64,000 bases of DNA from Anisakis pegreffii (GCA_035041965.1 JAPYMA010000619.1:62001-126000), one strand, 5' to 3'; numbered from the stretch's first letter, positions 1 to 12,639 are shown. Notes: generated from the sequence alone by a model not told the origin. Translations and numbers: made by a program.

Positions 1-241
1 TTTTGCGCAAAGTTGCCGGAAAATATGTGTGGCATCCGTTTTTCACTTATTTATTTCACCTGAATATATATTCACATTTTGACGCTGTCATCTCGAATAC
101 TGAACCCAGACCCAGCATTAGCCAACTACTATTATTTCATTGAAAATCTGAAAAATGTCTAGAGTCAGCCAATAAATTGATCAAATTTGATCTTATTCGC
201 GTTAGTTATTCAGATTTTAATTAGTATAATAATAAATTCAG

Positions 242-575
242 GTTTCTGGTAAGAAATATTTCAAGCGAGGTGAACTTGTTGAGAAGCAGAAGCAGGCGTA
301 TTGGCAGAAATATAATAGTAAGCACGGCTTGTGCGTACAATCAACCAGTAGCACCGTACGTATTGTTGCACTGATTAATAATATTTCTATCCTCAATATC
401 ATAAATACCACTCCATTGACATCCACAACCGTGTGATATTTTCATGTTCTGATTTATTCCGGTTCATTTAGTTTCATGTAATTTTTCGAAATCACTGACA
501 TGTTGTGGTAGCACACTGGATATTTTGTTTGATTGTTCAATAAAATACGCTGGCAACTTGTTATAGTACCACGCT

Positions 576-618
<43 letters not shown>

Positions 619-2927
619 GATTGCTCAGTCGCGGTTATTAATAACTTGTCAGATCTGCTGTGAATGATTGCAATAGAACAATTTTCAAATTTTGATTAAC
701 TTAGCACGCTGGAAATGATAAATAACCTATCGAAAATACAGAACGAAGCAGTCAGTGATAACGACTCAAAGAAAGATACGAATCATGAAAGCAAGGAGAT
801 CATTGATGAATCCGATGATCTTTCTCGAGCCGAAGTTATTCGACGCCTGCGTACCAGAAGTCAGCCGATCACTCTGTTCGGTGAATCCGAATCTGAATCA
901 AGGGCGCGTTTACGGAAACTTGAAATTGAACAGGTTCTTTTCTGCTCGATTACATTTTACTATCGTTTTAGTGAAATTTTCATTGGCAATGAGAATGCCT
1001 TCTTTTCTTTTCGTTTCATATCGTTTGAGTGCTATTTTCTTGACAACTATCCTGTTGCTTTTTTTGTAAAATTCAAGTAATATCTCGAAGAATTGTGTTC
1101 CCATTGCTTGCTCAATGTCTTCACGGATCATTCAGTCATTCGGTTTGATCAAAAGCTGATAGTTTAGTCTTTCTTGTTAACTCAACCTATCTGAATTTAA
1201 TCAGTCTTCGAATGCAAATACACAATCATAATACCAAGCGAGCATTATCTAGTAGCTGAGATCTTGTTGAGCAGATACATTTCGATTTCAGCCAGATATG
1301 AAAGAGGGATGGAAGAATGATTTTCAATCGGCAATGAGAGAAGTGGATCATGAACTTGTTGAAGAAGTTATTAAAGGCGAGCAAAATAGTGCAGGTTTGC
1401 AGGATTAAGATTTCGTGCATGTCCAGTGTGTTTGTTGGGCCTTCTTCTCGTATTCGTACCTTGTGACTTTCAGTGTTTACTTTGTTATTAGTCTGTTGTT
1501 GGTTCTTTATTAATATTTTAAAATCTACAGGAAAACATGATGTTGATATGCCTGGAACAGCTGAAGACACAGACTGGGAGAGAATCGAGGCGAACGCCCA
1601 GTTGTTGGGTGAAGGTGACAATCCCAACCGAGACTGCGATATCATTCGAGAGTTTTTCAATTACATTTTAACACGTTGGGGTAAAGCGTTGAATGCACGT
1701 GATGAACTCACGAAAAGGTTTGTTTTTGATCATTGATGGCACAATCAATGGTTGTTCTTAGTCATGAATATTGACCAAGACTGTCATCACCAATATTGAC
1801 TGTTATTTGCATTTTTACTGTCATGAATACTCGAATGGTCATGTTCATGATATTGGTGCATCATTCATTATTTTTTGCTAGTATATTATGATTGGTTGCG
1901 TGCTTGATTCGACTTAATTGATTGTTTACCAGATAATGAATGAGGTTAGAGGCAGTTAGCATTGGTGTTAAAATTGTTTTGATTAGTTTCTTATTGTAAA
2001 TGTTACATCATATACTGAAAACACTTTCGAAGGCAAAATTTTTGTTAGTCCAGTAAATTTCCTTAGACGCAGAGGAATGATTATTTGAGGTCTGCGGAAG
2101 GGAAGCTAGCCGCTACAATGCACAAACAAACAATGGAGCATTTACGACCCTTGTTGACCAGTCTTGAAAGGCATACAACGAATACGGATATCCGGGAACA
2201 TATTGTCAAGATATGTCGATTAATCATCATCGAACGTGATTACATTAGGTATGTCGTTTGATATTCAATTGGGATGAACTCTTCATAGTTGTGTCCTATT
2301 TCATGTGCAGAATTGTTTTGTTGATGATTTATTTCTAATTTTCATCCGGTTCCCTTTTTGTTGTTCATCCCGTCGTAGTGATGGCGTAACGATTGCGCAA
2401 AAATGAAATTTTTTTGTTTTTGTAATTTGAATGTCATCGTTTGAATAAAATTATTTATCGTGTATTCTGCAGGTATTTGATTTTTTCATGAACGTGAGAT
2501 AATGTAATTGATAGTAATGATGATGATATTATTATTGACACTTCTGTATTTAAGAGCCAATAACGCGTACATGGAAATGGCGATAGGGAATGCCCCCTGG
2601 CCCGTTGGTGTTACTCGATCTGGTCTACATCAAAGGCCTGGATCAGCAAAAGCTTATGTTTCGAATATTGCACATGTTTTGAATGATGAAACTCAAAGAA
2701 AATACATTCAGGTACTATTCTTCAACATCATCCTTCTATGATCGTTAATTCAGTAGTATCTCCATTTTTGTTGGATGAATGTGTAAATGGAAGCCTTTTG
2801 GGAAATGATTAATCGAATATTTCAGGCGTTTAAACGTATAATGTCGCTATGTCAACGCTATTTTCCAACGGATCCGAGTAAATGTGTCGAATATGTCCGA
2901 AATGATCCGAATTTGAATGTCGAGTGA
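242..2927 (+). CDS. PRPF18: Pre-mRNA-splicing factor 18 (Prp18), 5'-partial
   Basis: Prp18 is a U5 snRNP-associated factor acting in the second step of nuclear splicing. Exons read: 242-355 (could end at 317), 742-933, 1292-1394, 1531-1717, 2090-2248, 2555-2711, 2826-2927; phases agree throughout. The first exon carries the [18 protein letters not shown] segment typical of the Prp18 N-terminus. The next holds the PRP4-like motif [20 protein letters not shown]. The C-terminal Prp18 domain is intact, with [29 protein letters not shown] and [11 protein letters not shown] just before the TGA. The initiator exon is not visible and should lie upstream of the window. The 933 donor (CAG|GTTCTT) is weak. 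Identity is secure; the 355/742 junction is the least certain part. GGPS1 follows on the same strand 392 bp after the stop, suggesting an operon. Confidence 0.93.
578..614. repeat. (TA)n microsatellite
   Basis: An uninterrupted run of about 18 TA dinucleotides inside a Prp18 intron. Likely length-polymorphic. Confidence 0.95.
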
Positions 2928-3319
2928 TTAACTTCGCAAGATTCAAGTGATCGCATTCATAATATACTTGTGCTGCGTTTTCTTGTAGATAAATGATGTT
3001 CTCTTGATCGTAGCATTCATACCAAAGAATTTTTCCGTTATTGTTTTTAGTCCAATCGACTTGGTTTCGTTATCTTATCTCAACTGCTATCACGATTGTT
3101 ATTATTGCTCTCACCGTATTCAGTCATTTTTATCGGTCTTTAAGAGCTGCATTATTATCATCGATATTATTATTAATAATTTTATTTTTATCTTCAACAA
3201 CAAACCGGTTTTGATACTCATTGTACAGTGATTTCATGCTGTTAACGCTAAATTATTCGTGATTTAGTGTCACTTGAAAATATCGCTTTGTTGAGAGGTA
3301 AGTTGTGGTTAAGTTGAAG

Positions 3320-5735
3320 ATGAGTACAAGTGAGAATGAGAACTACTTGTTTGCGCCTTTCAATTATATTCGAAAAGTAGCTGGCAAACGGATACGTAGT
3401 CGAATTATAACAGCTTTCAATTTGTGGTTAAAAATTGACGCAGAAAGATTGGAAGTAATCATGCAGATGGTTGAAATGCTACATAATGCCTCTCTTATGT
3501 TAGTTTCTTCTTTGATTTATGTTCATTCGCTCTTCATAGTCTTGATGTCGAATGTGCTTATGAGTGCAGGTGCTTATTTCTATTAGCCAGTTCGTTTGGA
3601 ATACATCAATCATTTTGAAAAATTATCGATCGTACAATTATGGGTGCCCGTTAAATCAGTGTGAATATGAACAGTTCAGAGAGATGATATGAAACATCGA
3701 ATTAATCGGATGATTTTTTATAATAATAATAATAATTGTTTCCGTGGATAGGATAGACGATATTGAGGATTGTTCGATCCTGCGAAGAACAGTGCCCGTA
3801 ACGCACCATATTTATGGAGTGCCGAGGACTATCAATTCAGCTAATTATATCTATTTTGTAGTACTTTCGAAGTGCTTGCAACTTCAAAACCCGAAAGCTG
3901 TCCAAATATTCACAGGTTACGCACTGCCTATTCGCTGCTTCCCTTTACCATTTTATTTCACTTTCAACTTAATATACTACGCATGCGATTTTTATTGAAG
4001 ATAGTCTGTTGGAATTGCATCGTGGTCAAGGACGAGAACTATACTGGCGTGACACAGTGCAGTGCCCAACCGAATCAGAATATGAACAAATGGTTTTAGA
4101 AAGTAAGTTTACTTCACCGATGATTGTTTCGTACATTAGTGAGTGGTGCCTTATTACCTCAATTCTTATTTATCGTTGTATTATTATTATTGTTGATAAT
4201 ATTATTTCCATTTACGTAATATCTTCTGCAGTAATTCAGTTGATTTGCTTCCAGAAACTGGTGGTCTTTTTAGTTTAGCGGTTCGTTTGATTGAACTGTT
4301 CAGTAGCGAAAAATACCAATTTGCATCATTACTCAACAATATTGCGTTATATTTCCAAATCAGGTTAGAAAGTTGCCGTCGTGTTCTTGAAACCATCTCG
4401 CATGAGAGTAATCTGGACAACATTTTATTATTATTAACAATGAAATATTTTTAGTTGTTTTTATTATTCCACATCTTATGATTTCGCATTCGCAATCGAT
4501 GTTTTCATTTGAACCGCTTTTGGCTTGCCATTAAAAATGCGATCTCTCCTCAGTTTCGCAGAAAACATTCTGCATCGGAAATTTTCTGAATGTCTATTTA
4601 TGGGTATTTTGTTGTATGCCCATATTACAGCATCATTTATTGCTGTTCGCGCTTTTTAATTGACAGTTTTAGAACAGTAAATAATTGTAGAGATGATTAC
4701 ATAAATCTGTGTTCAACTGACTACGCGAAACAAAAAAGCTTCGCAGAAGATTTGAGTGAGGGCAAATTTTCGTTTCCAATAGTAATTGCGATACGACGGG
4801 ACGATCCTGATGATGAAATTTTGAGTAAGTATATTATATGATATTGCTTAAGTATATCATTTAAATATCATTTTTTAAATATATCATTTAAATATATCAG
4901 TAAGTATATCATTTAAATTTTTTAAATAATTTCATATCATCTGTCATGTTTTTATATGCTATATGGTATTTGGTCTTATTCGTTTTTGTTTCAAGCGTAC
5001 TTTCGTTTAGTCGTTATGATTCTTTCCCGTTTACTCATTGTTTTTTTTTTAAATTTTCATCGCTACTCTTAATGTTATCATCATTATTTTAGATATTCTT
5101 CGGCGGAAAACCACAGATTACGAAGTGAAAAAATATTGTATAAGTTTATTACACGAACGAGGAGCCTTCAGGTATGTTTCGACAGTATTTTCTATTAATT
5201 TTGGCAAGTTTTTGATATCCCATTTGTCTTCATATAGTTAATGATAATATTCGAAAAGCACAATATGAATCGACAAGAAAAGTTGCCATCATCATGTTCT
5301 ATTAGTGCAGCAGTTTGTAAATCTTTTGAAGAACCTAACCTCTAAACCTACTGATGAATGAACTCGAACCTAACGAATCCGTCACGCCAGTTGCAATAGC
5401 GTAACATAATTTCATATTATTTCGATTTTACGAGCAAGTAGAGGGTGGCATATAGCACTTGAGTACGGAGCATGTTGAATTGCCCAAAATGGGCTTCTTT
5501 ATTATCATCGCATTTCCTCTCCTCATTTGTGATGGGACAATTTGGTACACTTTTGGTGATACATTTTGTCTCATTTTTCAGTTACACGCTGAAGCGTTTG
5601 CGAAAGCTCTATGAATCGATCTTGACAGATGTGAAAAGATTAGGTGGTAATAAGCAAATTGAAAGTTTCATGGAGGATCTGAATGGAGTATTGGCTGAAG
5701 ATAGTGGCGGCAAAGAAACTATCAACACTTCATGA
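3320..5735 (+). CDS. GGPS1: Geranylgeranyl diphosphate synthase
   Basis: Adds isopentenyl diphosphate to allylic diphosphates to make C20 GGPP for protein prenylation. Seven exons: 3320-3498, 3752-3915, 4001-4102, 4255-4363, 4691-4824, 5093-5171, 5582-5735. Phases agree and give 306 residues, close to animal GGPS1. Visible signatures are the first aspartate-rich motif DDIED after EMLHNASLM, then [42 protein letters not shown], and the second acidic motif DDYINL followed by [15 protein letters not shown]. The DDYxNL form matches GGPS1-type enzymes. ATG 3320 is the first ATG in frame and lies shortly after an AG acceptor near 3299, a possible trans-splice site. It lies 392 bp downstream of PRPF18 and 177 bp upstream of another candidate gene, all on the plus strand. 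Confidence 0.95.
4842..4925. repeat. AT-rich short tandem repeat
   Basis: Imperfect copies of a unit around TATATCATTTAAA repeat several times in a GGPS1 intron directly after the exon ending at 4824. Confidence 0.8.
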
Positions 5736-5912
5736 AGCACATTCCATTGCGTTTCCAATCAAATAATCCATTCGCTTAAATCAATTTATCACGGAATTCT
5801 ATTTATATTTATTATCGTTGAGTTGTCAAATTTAAGGCTGAACGTTATGTGTTTTAATGTTGTTAACTTGTTCATGTTATTATTGGTTATATAACTCGTT
5901 TGAAGTCTGTTC

Positions 5913-6439
5913 ATGGCGCTGTTCGACTTTATCACTGTTCACTGGGAGAACAAATTTAGGAGTTATTTTCAAGAATGCACACTTGTCGCTGAATCGCTTT
6001 AAAACAATCAAATGTCTCTCTAAACTTGGATAAAATTACCCAGACAACGGTCGGGGCAGTTTCGCTCAGGTCCGTAAGATAATTCCGATAAAGTGTAATA
6101 TTGTATGTTGACAAGCAGTGATGCATGTGAGCAGAAACCACTAAAACAATGTGTTCAATGGTTTTCGATATCATCAATATGGAAGTGCGGGACCTTTTTC
6201 ATGGTATAGCGCGTATATGATTAGTGTGAGCGTGGCGTGAGATATCTTCAAATTAGATCCAACTTCATAAAGACTGGCGGCGCATTGAAGCAAAAAATTG
6301 AAGGTGAAACAGTATGTTGATATACAGTATATAAACTAAATGCAGCGCAGTTGGACTGATTAATTTTTAGACTGAGGAACTGGATTTGTTGAGAAGTATT
6401 CAAGATGATCTCGCTAATCAGCCTGCGCTATTGCAGTAA
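5913..6439 (+). CDS. Candidate small gene, unknown function, apparent -1 frameshift
   Basis: Not recognised. ATG 5913 opens a frame (MALFDFITVHWENK...) that stops at TAA 6000-6002. The -1 frame is open from 5993 and continues as LKQSNVSLNLDKITQ to a CTCAG|GTCCGT donor at 6069. Exon 6257-6311 (acceptor AAATTAG, donor ACA|GTATGT) and exon 6371-6439 (acceptor TTTTTAG) follow in matching phase, encoding FIKTGGALKQKIEGE and TEELDLLRSIQDDLANQ. TAA is at 6437-6439 and AATAAA at 6482-6487. The product would be roughly 95 residues, mostly helical in character. It begins 177 bp after the GGPS1 stop, which fits a third operon gene. The two exon-1 halves join only across the run CTTTAAAAC (5997-6005). 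That may be an assembly indel, a pseudogene lesion or, less likely, programmed frameshifting. The last two exons are the better supported part. Confidence 0.4.
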
Positions 6440-6481
6440 TGAAGGGTAGTACTGGAACGATAGAATGAACATTTGAAATGT

Positions 6482-6487
6482 AATAAA
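6482..6487 (+). terminator. AATAAA polyadenylation signal
   Basis: Canonical AATAAA 43 bp after the TAA of the small gene at 5913-6439; it supports a real transcript 3' end there. Confidence 0.5.
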
Positions 6488-9400
6488 TGAGACAATTGGA
6501 ATTTTCGTCGTATAAGAGAAATGAAATAATGAGGTAAATAAAATACTAGAAATTTAGCATTGAGACATTCGTTTCTCGAATACCCGATTCACTGACATAA
6601 CGGTCAGTCTGATGTTCGCTTTTTCGAGCAGTCAAATCGGATCAGCACCATATCCGAAAAATATCATGTTCAATTCCCTTAAATGGCGATGATGGGGCTA
6701 CAAAATCAAGATGATAGTAATGATCAAATTCCAAGAGATCGTAGTCGAGGATGATTACCGCCATGTTCACGACATTTTAAAGAAATCAATAGCAACTATA
6801 TCAAGTCATATCTAATGGTTCCAAGGGTTCTTGAATGTAGTCGGACATGTAGCATAAAATAGTTGATGGATGAGTATGAAAATATGAGCAAATAACTTCA
6901 AAACATGTCTAGCGATTGATAATGCAATTCGATGGTTTATGACGAAAATGATCTCCAGTTGAATAGCTTGATGAAGCGATTTGGCTAACGCCTTGAACTT
7001 CAGTACAACGACTTGAAATGTGGTATAATAGATTGTCGTGTATGAGGGTCAAACAACAAGGAATTCCAAACAGAATTTTGCTCTGCTGATTGGTTGTTTG
7101 GCTGCAGACAAAGTACAATATGTGATGATCTGATGTATTATCTGCATTGTATCGATATTTCAACACTGAATCTCAATTCGGTTTCTATCTTTCGATCATA
7201 CGATGGATGATCCACCCGAACGAGTAACTAGCCACGCCCACAAATTACGGTAGTTAGCCACGCCCGCACTTAACGAAAACGTCACGAATTGAGTAAGGAC
7301 ACGAACAGTTGAAAAATCAAAAACGGTCACACACATTCATCTGCTTAAGTGACAAGGAATGATCCATGATGATTCATTATTTAATTTAATCTTATTTGTA
7401 AGTGTTAGATCACAACTTGCAAGCTTTGTCGTGCTTACAAGCTAAAAAAAGACGATATGGACTACGCACATGCATTCATAAATTTCTCATCATTTTGGCT
7501 CCATCCACCTTTAGTGGTGAGAATTTCTATGAGATTCTGAACAGCAATCGGCGAATGGAATTGTTGCATCAAACTGTCCGCCCTTGTAATACCTTGTATT
7601 AGTAATAAACCTTGTAATACCTTGTAATAATATCACCTTGTAATAACAAACCATCAAATTCTGATCAATCTAATCGATTCATATCTGTGAAAACAACCTC
7701 CTTCTAAACACGACTGAGACCAACCGATTTATTACAGTATTTCAAGAGTAATCGCTCATTTCCTTGCAATTTTCAAATCAGCAAACCAGATACTGTGCGA
7801 GATTTTGACGCAAAATCTCGCCCATGGCATCCGAGAATAAACCGAGAAGGTTATTTCGATCACACACTGTACTCAACGGAAAATTGAGTAGAAGTCATTG
7901 ACGGTAGTTTTTCTGTGCAAACTCCTAACTGTTAAAGATTGATGATCATTCAAGCCTCCTGATCTCATCGTGGGATTCACCCTAGCATGGATTAAACATC
8001 ACACTATAAATGCTTTATTCCTTGTTGCTTCTCCATCCCTACTCTATGCTAACGACTTTTGAAGAACGGTTTTACATCACCCTCTTTCCTTTCAAGCGAA
8101 TTCAACATCCTAATCGAGAGTCATACCATCATGTTTTTCGAAACAACCTAAATCACTGTTCAAGACTTCTTTCACTATGCCCTAAGATATGTGTAACGAT
8201 CTTCTCATGAAGTGTTCCTGATCTATGATTAGACATATTTTGCTTTATCTCTAACAGTATATTGCACTAGTACATTTTCAAAATTGCTTGTCAAATCGAC
8301 CATTCGAAAACCCTTCCAGTTTTCAGTTTTTCTTTCCCAACCACGATGCAAACAATCGTGTTAAAACCACAACCTATACAGCAGTGAACTCCCATAAACC
8401 TACTGGCACTAAACTACAATAGCTGCTGTCATGACGATTCTAAACTCGTTAAAACTGAAGATACCGATAGCTTGTGTAATGTGTGGGAAGACGTGGAAAA
8501 ACATTTATGCAGCTGTCACGCCACGCACCACTGGTATTTTCAAATTTATCCCAACATCGGCAAAGTTGTGAACTTACTTCCAGGCAAGAGAATTAAACTC
8601 GAGTTTGACCCTGACATGTGACATCGAATTGTACCCGGGCGCTTCTAGCAGGGTGCCTATACACTTTGCGATTCCACCTCGCTCATGGAATGCCACCAAA
8701 CCATGCCTAGCAATGTTTTGGCATTACCATTGAAATTGTACCATCAAAGGAAAGACTAGAGCATGGACATATTCTAAGTAATGATAACTGATTACTTTGA
8801 TAAGATGTTGTTCGTTGATATCATAATCATCTCGAATCAAGAAGAGATGCACGTGAAAGGCGACTGATACAACTAAGATGTTCAATATCTTTAATTTCAA
8901 TGCAGCCGAATCGCTCTGATGAGCAAATCGCATTCGAGCAATAAAATATACAGCGATATGGAAAACTTAAAGAAAAGTTCTGAAAAAATAAAATGATGTT
9001 TCCTGCATGCATGCATCGATATGATTGTCAACATCCGAACAGTATACCGCAGAATATGATTTCTAAGATGTGAATAAAAAGAACGATAACACCATGTGAG
9101 GGCAAATATGTTCCAACACACAATTTCGATGCTTGATTAGAGTGTATTGAAACTACTTCAATAATTCGTCATAATCACTGTCTACTTAAAATCCATATCA
9201 TAGCACATCAAATAAAACTGTCATAAAAGTATCAATCTCTTCTGTAATTTTCCTTCCAAAGTAGACCACATTCAGTGAGATTACACCAGTCTCACAATTG
9301 CACTGATATAATGTTCATCACCTCCATCGTCACTTCTCGTTCGGCTTCACCATCAATAAAACGATCGGATTTCATCATTTGATTTGAGCACATAAACCTA

Positions 9401-9540
9401 AAAAGACGGACTGTTTGAAAATGATGACTCTCAAACTGCTATGCTAATGAACGATCAATATAGATGTAGGGCATTGAAATGAGCGAAGCTGAGCAACTGA
9501 GACGACTTCAGAAAATCTGCTATTCCTCGTAAAGTGAGCA
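6488..9540. other. Intergenic, no gene recognised
   Basis: Only short unsupported ORFs. Two small repeats stand out: a duplicated TAGCCACGCCC near 7213 and 7256, and CCTTGTAATA-type repeats at 7581-7646. No splice-consistent coding series was found on either strand. Confidence 0.6.
7581..7646. repeat. Short tandem repeat of CCTTGTAATA
   Basis: Five close copies or variants of CCTTGTAATA within about 65 bp. Confidence 0.8.
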
Positions 9541-11670
9541 GAATTGCCACTACAAAATATCTGCTTTTCTAGAATCAGAGAATCTGGGGAAACTGACAAT
9601 GGTGGGAGAGTACCGTTACGTTGAATATGATAACCCCTTTAGCGATATAATAATGCATGTATTGATCTAGAGTGATACAATGCATAAGAATGAGCGCCTC
9701 TGCGCTAGTTGAGATAGCTTTAGGAAAACAGTCATATCTCCTGAAGTAAGCAGAATTGTTCAACAAAATATATGATATTCTGAATCCAGAGGTTCTGAGG
9801 AATCGAACGGTAAAGAGAAATTGATATGTTACTGGGCAAACCTAAGGGTATCGGTAGCCTGAATATGAAAAAGCTATAGCGCCACTGTGCTAGTTGAGAT
9901 ACCTTAAAGAAAATACCTATCTCATCACGTAAGCCAAATCAATCAGCAAAATATATATTTTTGTGAATGCAGATCGAACGGTATAGAAAAATTCACATCT
10001 TTCTAGGCAAACATGAGCTTACGGTAGCCTTGAATGTGGCACCCGAGATAGTATTAATAAAGTGCCTATATCTCCTCAACTAAACCAAATTGCTCAGTAA
10101 AATTTTTGATATTCTGAATCTAGAGGTTCTGCTGGATCGAACGGTGAAAAGAAATTTGCATGTTTCCGGGCAAACCCGAGAAGACGGTTTGCTCGAAGAT
10201 CGCAATCCGCCTATTGCTATATGAACGCACTCATTGCTCTATTGTGATCAATTTGTATGAATGAGCGCGACTGCGCTATCGAATTGAGATGGGTCTATGT
10301 AAACGGCTATAGCTCCTCAGGAATGCAAAATTGCTCGACAAATTGTATTTTTTCTCAATGAGGAGATCCAGCTGGATCGACTGATGCAAAAAAATTTAGA
10401 TGCTACCAGGCAAACTTGAGAAGACGGTAGGCTCGAAAATGGTAAACCGTATTGCATTGAGAATATGGCTATACATCCTCATCTAGTCATAATTTTTCGG
10501 GAAAATATATGATATTCTGAACATAGAGATTCTGAGGAATCGAATGGTTCAAAGTCATTCAATTGATACGGGGCAGACTTGAGAGTACGGGTTCCCTGAA
10601 GATGGTTACCCCATCAGCCCTAGTTTGACACATATATTTATTTACAGTGATCAGTAGTATATGAACGGAGATTACGGTAGACCCAAAGATGGGAAACCGT
10701 ATAGTATTGGGAAAATAGCCATATCTTCTCAAGAAAGAAGAATTGCTCAACAACACATGTTTTTCTGAATGAGGAGATCCAGTTGGATCGACTGATGCAA
10801 AAAAGTTCAGATTTTACTGGGCAAACTTGACCTTACGGTAGCCTTGAATGTGGCGCTCGACATAATATTAATATAGTGCCTATATCTCCTCAACTAAGCC
10901 AAATTGCTCACTTCAGTAAAATTTATAATATTCTGAATCTAGAGGTTCTGCTGGATGGAATGGTGAAGAGAAATTTGCATATTTACGGGCAAACCCGAGA
11001 AGACGGTTAGCTCGAAGATCGCATTCCACCTATTGCTTTATGAACGTATTGATTGCCCTATAGTGATCAATTTGTATGATTGAGCGCGACTGCGCTACGT
11101 AATTGAGATAGATCTAAGAAAATGGCTATATCTCCTCAGGAAAGTAAAATCGCTCGACAAATTATATTTTTTTCTGAATGAGGAGATCCAGTTGGATCAA
11201 CTGATGCAAAAAAGTTCAGATGTTACTGGGCAAAGTTGAGCTTATGGTAGCCTTGAATGTGGCACCCGAAATAGTATTATTAAAGGGCCTATATCTCCTC
11301 AACTAAGCCAAATTGCTGAGTAAAATTTGTAATATTCTGAACTTAGAGGTTCTGCTGGATGGAACGGTGAAGAGATATTCGCATGTTTCCGGAGAAACGT
11401 GAAAAGACGGTTAGCTCGAAGATCGCAATCTGCCTATTAATAATATGGACATGTTGATTGCTTTACAGTGATCAATTAGTGTGAGTAAGCGCGACTGCGC
11501 TACTGAGTTGAAACTATCTCCAGAAAATGGCTATGTCTGCTCAGGATAACAAAATCGCTCGACAAGATATATATATTTCTGAATGAGATCCAGCTGGATC
11601 GAATAATGCAAATGAATTCACATGTTACTGGGCTAACTTGAGAATAAACTTAGCTCGAAAACCTCAATTT
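9540..11670. repeat. Degenerate tandem array, about 407 bp dimeric unit
   Basis: A sentence-like block recurs. Each copy has a TCTGAAT start, GAGGTTCTGCTGGAT (type A) or GAGGAGATCCAGTTGGAT (type B), then a GGGCAAAC segment, then GAAGACGGTTAGCTCGAAGAT or a variant. Type A starts lie near 9570, 9780, 10110, 10513, 10930 and 11335. Type B starts lie near 10355, 10764, 11175 and 11577. Consecutive B copies are 402-411 bp apart. The later A copies alternate with B, giving a higher-order unit of about 407 bp built from two diverged halves of unequal length. Copies at the left end are more decayed. No ORF persists. This is satellite-like DNA or a decayed family of elements, not a gene. Confidence 0.85.
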
Positions 11671-12190
11671 AGCCCGGAAATGATTTTTTACTGATAGTTT
11701 TTGATTTGAGAGAATCTGTTGAATTGGTAAATGTTTGGCCGACTATCGGTGTCAGACTGTTCATATGTTCTAACTTACTGCATGCCGCTAATGTATTTGA
11801 TCAACTTCCGTAGTTACCATTGTTTCGTGATGAGCGTTGATCAACAGTGATGAATGCACCATCATTTATTTTTGATGAGGAGTGATCAATACACCATCGT
11901 TTATTTGCGTGCGTTGATCAGTCAGCATTATTAACGTTGTGGTATGAACCATGTGGTTTAATATTGTGCTGTGAATACGACTGTGATGTGGTCAACTGTT
12001 GCTAGTGTTTGATGTGTTTTTGTCATTGATTTTATTGAGTTATGTGCTGTTTACGATGGTATTCGGTTTACCTTTTGCTTCAACTTATCGACTAGTGACA
12101 CTAATAGGCTGCCAGGATTGAATAATATCGTAAATTGATAACCGATCGCGGCATATCGCTGGCTGATAATCTATGGTCTATGATTCTCTT
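11671..12190. other. Intergenic spacer with short GATCAA-rich duplications
   Basis: Between the tandem array and the next small gene. It holds two related copies of a TGATCAA...CACCATC(A/G)TTTATTT segment near 11840 and 11888. No gene seen. Confidence 0.5.
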
Positions 12191-12210
12191 TCTAGGACAT
12201 AGGACGTGTG

Positions 12211-12598
12211 ATGGATCACGGCCGATGGCATCGAGCGAATGATGCTGTGGGATTACGCGATTTGAATAGGGTGAGTATTTATGATTCGATTTGTGCTGAA
12301 TTGATAAATACAGTATCGTGATGTTTTTCAATTTGACTTGTTGATATAATCATTGTATTGGTGCTTTTTTCAGAATGATATTCGAAGTGCAGTCAGATGT
12401 TTTGCATCCCGTCGAGAGGGCAAACGTCGGACCTACATGAAGGTATTTGCGACAAAAGAGAGTGTGTCACCAATGGTTCAAGATCATAATCTTACAAAAC
12501 AACATCGCCATCTTATATCCGACATGACAACACGACGCAGGGTGCGTCAACGCACCTCAGGCCAGTTTTCCAACATTTTGAACTTTAGCATCATTTAG
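12211..12598 (+). CDS. Small basic orphan protein, two exons
   Basis: Not recognised. A strong acceptor (CTCTTTCTAG at 12195, suitable for trans-splicing) is followed by ATG 12211. Exon 1 is 12211-12270, ending AGG|GTGAGT. Exon 2 opens after TTTTTTCAG at 12374 and runs in phase to TAG 12596-12598. The product is about 95 residues, rich in Arg, Lys and His, for example REGKRRTYMKVFATKESV and TTRRRVRQRTSG. An AATAAA lies 34 bp after the stop. A donor-like CGCAGG|GTGCGT inside exon 2 (near 12541) means the real C-terminus could be spliced elsewhere. No signal peptide or membrane segment is visible. The combination of acceptor, intron, stop and poly(A) signal argues for a true gene; function is unknown. 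Confidence 0.5.
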
Positions 12599-12631
12599 AA
12601 TATTTAATTTTTTCTAGTATCTTAGGATCGT

Positions 12632-12637
12632 AATAAA
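12632..12637 (+). terminator. AATAAA polyadenylation signal
   Basis: Canonical signal 34 bp after the stop of the small basic orphan gene. Confidence 0.55.
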
Positions 12638-12639
12638 TG

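Noticed and set aside
1..241. Search for the missing Prp18 initiator exon inside the window
   Set aside because: No ATG followed by a Prp18-like N-terminus and a donor is present; the exon probably lies upstream of the window.
1226..1660. 144-codon minus-strand ORF
   Set aside because: Lies opposite Prp18 exons 1292-1394 and 1531-1717, which are clearly coding on the plus strand.
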